In this document: positions 29,991 through 31,543 of the stretch, in pieces
How positions within the stretch are numbered: position 1 is the stretch's first letter
How the letters are laid out: every line of letters begins with the position of its first letter
From: a virus
Reading direction: 5' to 3' (one strand)
Length of the DNA: 31,543 nt
IMG/VR virus record: IMGVR_UViG_3300042889_001876
Location: 1-31,543 of that record
The notes under the pieces: generated by a model
The model's database searches: none
The model's input: only the letters and a program-made list of their open reading frames with translations
Told to the model about the DNA's origin: nothing
Translations under genes and position numbers: made by a program

Positions 29991-30019
29991 ATCTTACCAT
30001 CACATTTATAATAAGTCAA
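29991..30019 (-). promoter_or_regulatory. sigma70-type early promoter for uvsE, leaving little or no leader
   Basis: On the - strand: TTGACT (-35, 30019-30014), a 17-bp spacer ending TGATGG, and TAAGAT (-10, 29996-29991). It matches the promoter at 29031-29059 in the -35, the spacer length, the TGG before the -10, and the TAAnnT -10 itself. The expected start is near 29984, just two bases from the uvsE ATG, so the mRNA would be leaderless or nearly so. It lies between the fibre-gene stop and uvsE. Confidence 0.75.
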
Positions 30020-30022
30020 GTC

Positions 30023-30970
30023 TTAAGTCCACGGATACAAAGGCAACTTATACTTGGTACCGCCTATCATTATTCCCACATATCCAGCAATTGGACTTCC
30101 AGCACCACTAATAAACATAGAATTTGAACCAGTAATAGCATTAAACAATTGTAATGTGCCATTTACCAATAATTTATCATCGATTCGCCCACTACTTCCT
30201 GTTATTTGATCAAAACCAGCATAACCACCTGTTACTTGAGTAAAACCAGCATAACCACCACTAATACTACCAGTAAATTGGTTGGCCGTAAATTTGCCTG
30301 TTATTTTGCCATTGCTACCACTTAATTTATTAAAATTAGCTCTACTGCCACTAATACTAGATGTTATTGAAGTTGCAATAACTCTACCAGAAATTCTAGC
30401 AGAAGAACCGCTTAATTTGTTAAAGTTAGCTCTGCTTCCACTAAAACTGCCTGTGAAAGATCCTGTGAAATTACCTCTTACTTGTTTGGAATAAAAATGT
30501 GTATAACTTCCAGGTGCGCCGGTACCAATTTTTATTGTAGTAGCAGCACTAGCAAAATCTATTGTTGTAGGTGTACCCAACAACAAAGGCGAAACATTGG
30601 TACTATCAATATCGCCACCTGCGTTTATACTGCCGTTAGTAGATAATGTATTTGAAGAAGCATCATATGACAACGATGTATCTAATCCAAGAATTTTCTG
30701 ACCACTGCCATTTGAAAAAACCAGATATTTAGTACCACTTGCAGCAGACTGATCTTTAATAAAATTGCTACCACTGAAACTACCTGTGAAATTCGTAGCA
30801 ATTACTTGTCCCAATTTGGTTACTTTGAATTTTGTAACACTCCCAAGTTGCAAATCTATTAGTTTACTTGTACTATCTGATGGTCCAGCGTCCGCTACAT
30901 TCATCTTTATCGCAGTCTGATCTCCAGACCCGAATGTAGCGGTCATTGCATTGATTGGGGTATTCGCCAT
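30023..30970 (-). CDS. repeat-containing fibre-like virion protein
   Basis: A 315-aa Gly/Ser/Thr/Asn-rich protein with almost no cysteine, built of short repeats: GSRANFNKLSGS twice at 30-residue spacing, ITGSFSGS-type units several times, and GYAGFTQVTG with GYAGFDQITG in tandem. The N-terminal 60 residues (ANTPINAMTATFG, then IKMNVADAG) look like an attachment domain, and the C-terminus GYVGIMIGGTKYKLPLYPWT is a tip or chaperone-like end common in phage fibre proteins. Such beta-helical repeats form trimeric fibres. The gene probably encodes a tail or whisker-like fibre; specific homologue not identified. A 58-bp gap with a hairpin precedes it. Confidence 0.68.
   Translation of the reverse strand: MANTPINAMTATFGSGDQTAIKMNVADAGPSDSTSKLIDLQLGSVTKFKVTKLGQVIATNFTGSFSGSNFIKDQSAASGTKYLVFSNGSGQKILGLDTSLSYDASSNTLSTNGSINAGGDIDSTNVSPLLLGTPTTIDFASAATTIKIGTGAPGSYTHFYSKQVRGNFTGSFTGSFSGSRANFNKLSGSSARISGRVIATSITSSISGSRANFNKLSGSNGKITGKFTANQFTGSISGGYAGFTQVTGGYAGFDQITGSSGRIDDKLLVNGTLQLFNAITGSNSMFISGAGSPIAGYVGIMIGGTKYKLPLYPWT
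30212..30259 (-). repeat. 30-bp tandem repeat in fibre gene (10-aa unit)
   Basis: An 18-base segment (AAAACCAGCATAACCACC on the + strand) occurs at 30212-30229 and again, identical, at 30242-30259, a period of 30 bp. It encodes the GGYAGF core of a 10-residue unit GYAGF-x-Q-x-TG. Exact DNA identity suggests recent duplication or recombination. Confidence 0.8.
30321..30442 (-). repeat. 90-bp spaced repeat in fibre gene (30-aa period)
   Basis: A 32-base segment at 30321-30352 recurs at 30411-30442 with 28 of 32 identical bases, a spacing of 90 bp or 30 residues. It encodes the GSRANFNKLSG core. The intervening sequence differs, so the unit is a fibre repeat of 30 residues rather than a simple tandem duplication. 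Confidence 0.75.
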
Positions 30971-31014
30971 AAATTACTTTTATAAATATAAATAGTATAT
31001 GTATAAAGTAATTT
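30971..31014. promoter_or_regulatory. inverted repeat around a tandem TATAAATATAAATA element
   Basis: AAATTACTTT (30971-30980) and AAAGTAATTT (31005-31014) form a perfect 10-bp inverted repeat that can be extended by TATA with a one-base bulge. The loop region contains two overlapping TATAAATA words on the + strand (30981-30994). The element abuts the fibre-gene start, so on the - mRNA it would be a 5'-leader hairpin. The late-promoter words, however, point away from the fibre gene. No + gene lies ahead within the window. It could be a leader hairpin, a late control site, or an antisense promoter. Confidence 0.5.
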
Positions 31015-31028
31015 ATAATATAATAATT

Positions 31029-31541
31029 CTATCTACCAACTTCTTTGAAATAGGTATCTTTAGCCTCTTGATAAGACATTCCCAACATTTGGTTATAAAA
31101 ATGTATCGTACTCTTTAAATTTGATTCACTATTTAGCTTTTTATATCGTTCTATAGCCTTTGGTCGCCACCAATCAATTACACCTTGCATATCACGTTTA
31201 AACAGATCTTTCATCACCAATTGATCGTCGTTGATCTTGTTTTGTAGAAAGTCCTTGGTATTTTCATAAAAACAACTATAGTATACCCCACGTTCATATC
31301 CGTGTTGATAATTGCTTTGTTTGATACAGCATTTGCTAAATATCATGCTCAAAATACGAGACTTAGCACCAGTAACAGGTCCACTTACTCCTTCTTTCTG
31401 AGTAAGTGCCTTGTCATAAGCCGTAACATCAATGTCTTTTAACCAATCGTGCCAAATTTCATAAATATTATCATCTGGTTTAATTGAAATTTTCCCAGCA
31501 CTACTACCACATTTATGCCACCATTTTAAACTGTTATACAT
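31029..31541 (-). CDS. hypothetical protein, possibly 5' truncated by window edge
   Basis: 170 aa are visible from ATG 31541, two bases from the window end, so the true start may lie outside. Notable pieces are NSLKWWHKCGSSAGKISIKP, IYEIWHDWLKDIDVT, SGPVTGAKSRIL, MIFSKCCIKQSNYQHGYERG and MQGVIDWWRPKAIERYKKL. It is rich in Trp, Lys and Tyr with several cysteines (CCIKQ) and no membrane helix. I do not recognise a family. Its place upstream of the fibre-like gene on the same strand suggests a structural or assembly role, but nothing shows this. Confidence 0.5.
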   Translation of the reverse strand: MYNSLKWWHKCGSSAGKISIKPDDNIYEIWHDWLKDIDVTAYDKALTQKEGVSGPVTGAKSRILSMIFSKCCIKQSNYQHGYERGVYYSCFYENTKDFLQNKINDDQLVMKDLFKRDMQGVIDWWRPKAIERYKKLNSESNLKSTIHFYNQMLGMSYQEAKDTYFKEVGR

Positions 31542-31543
31542 AC

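Noticed and set aside
29828-30127. 99-residue + strand frame over the uvsE start and fibre end
   Set aside because: It crosses two well-supported - genes and the uvsE promoter, and has no recognisable motif.
30203-30461. CRISPR-like spaced repeats
   Set aside because: Repeats are few, of different types, imperfect, and in frame with a protein repeat of 10 or 30 residues, so they belong to the fibre gene.
30282-30494. 70-residue + strand frame rich in Leu and Pro
   Set aside because: It is antisense to the Gly/Ser/Asn repeats of the fibre gene; the hydrophobic repeat pattern is what that repeat gives on the other strand.

Overview
The window looks like part of a large, AT-rich (roughly 30% GC by eye) tailed-phage genome of the T4 superfamily. 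The evidence is a homologue of the T4 clamp-loader small subunit gp62, a phage-type dUTPase, a dNMP-kinase-like P-loop protein, a UV-damage endonuclease, a repeat-built fibre-like protein and a T4-type late promoter word (TATAAATA). Genes are packed wall to wall with 4-bp ATGA overlaps, and no gene-free stretch exceeds about 110 bp. No tRNA, rRNA, integrase, transposase or CRISPR was seen. The host cannot be named. Most starts lack a Shine-Dalgarno sequence, while two clear promoters are sigma70-like.

Region 1 (1-11818, + strand) starts inside a GT4 glycosyltransferase, then carries dUTPase, two more glycosyltransferases, a GDP-mannose 3,5-epimerase-like enzyme, a methyltransferase stub, GT11 and GT10 fucosyltransferase-family enzymes around a frame-split CDP-paratose 2-epimerase-like gene, a DUF3431 protein, a radical SAM enzyme, a methyltransferase, a GT2 enzyme, a HAD-SIS fusion and a transaldolase. 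Region 2 (11801-16206, - strand) holds a nucleotidyltransferase, a GHMP kinase, a Gfo/Idh/MocA oxidoreductase, an SDR and an NAD-sugar epimerase. Region 3 (16283-21779, + strand) holds a GT17-like enzyme, two FkbM methyltransferases, a divergent GT11-like enzyme and two GT-A enzymes. Region 4 (21776-26530, - strand) holds RmlA, RmlB, a rhamnose-reductase-like enzyme, an iron-sulfur 3-dehydrase (RfbH/E1 type) and a short sugar reductase or epimerase.

These four blocks form a glycan-building island of about 26 kb. Three sugar-nucleotide routes can be read from it. First, transaldolase, phosphoheptose isomerase, HAD phosphatase, heptose-7-phosphate kinase and heptose-1-phosphate guanylyltransferase would make GDP-D-glycero-D-manno-heptose. 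Second, the GDP-mannose 3,5-epimerase-like enzyme could make GDP-L-galactose, a close analogue of the donor of the neighbouring fucosyltransferase-family enzymes. Third, RmlA and RmlB plus reductases and an E1-type 3-dehydrase could make deoxy- or dideoxyhexoses. About ten glycosyltransferases and several methyltransferases could assemble and cap the glycan. Its target (virion fibre, capsid, DNA or host surface) cannot be told from sequence.

Region 5 (26562-31543) returns to phage core functions: a small membrane protein and a cysteine-rich partner on +, then on - a dNMP kinase-like protein, gp62, small unknown proteins, UvsE, the fibre-like protein and an unknown protein cut by the window edge. 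Two matching sigma70-type promoters (TTGACT, 17 bp, TGG-TAAnnT) drive this block. One sits so close to the uvsE start that its mRNA would be nearly leaderless.
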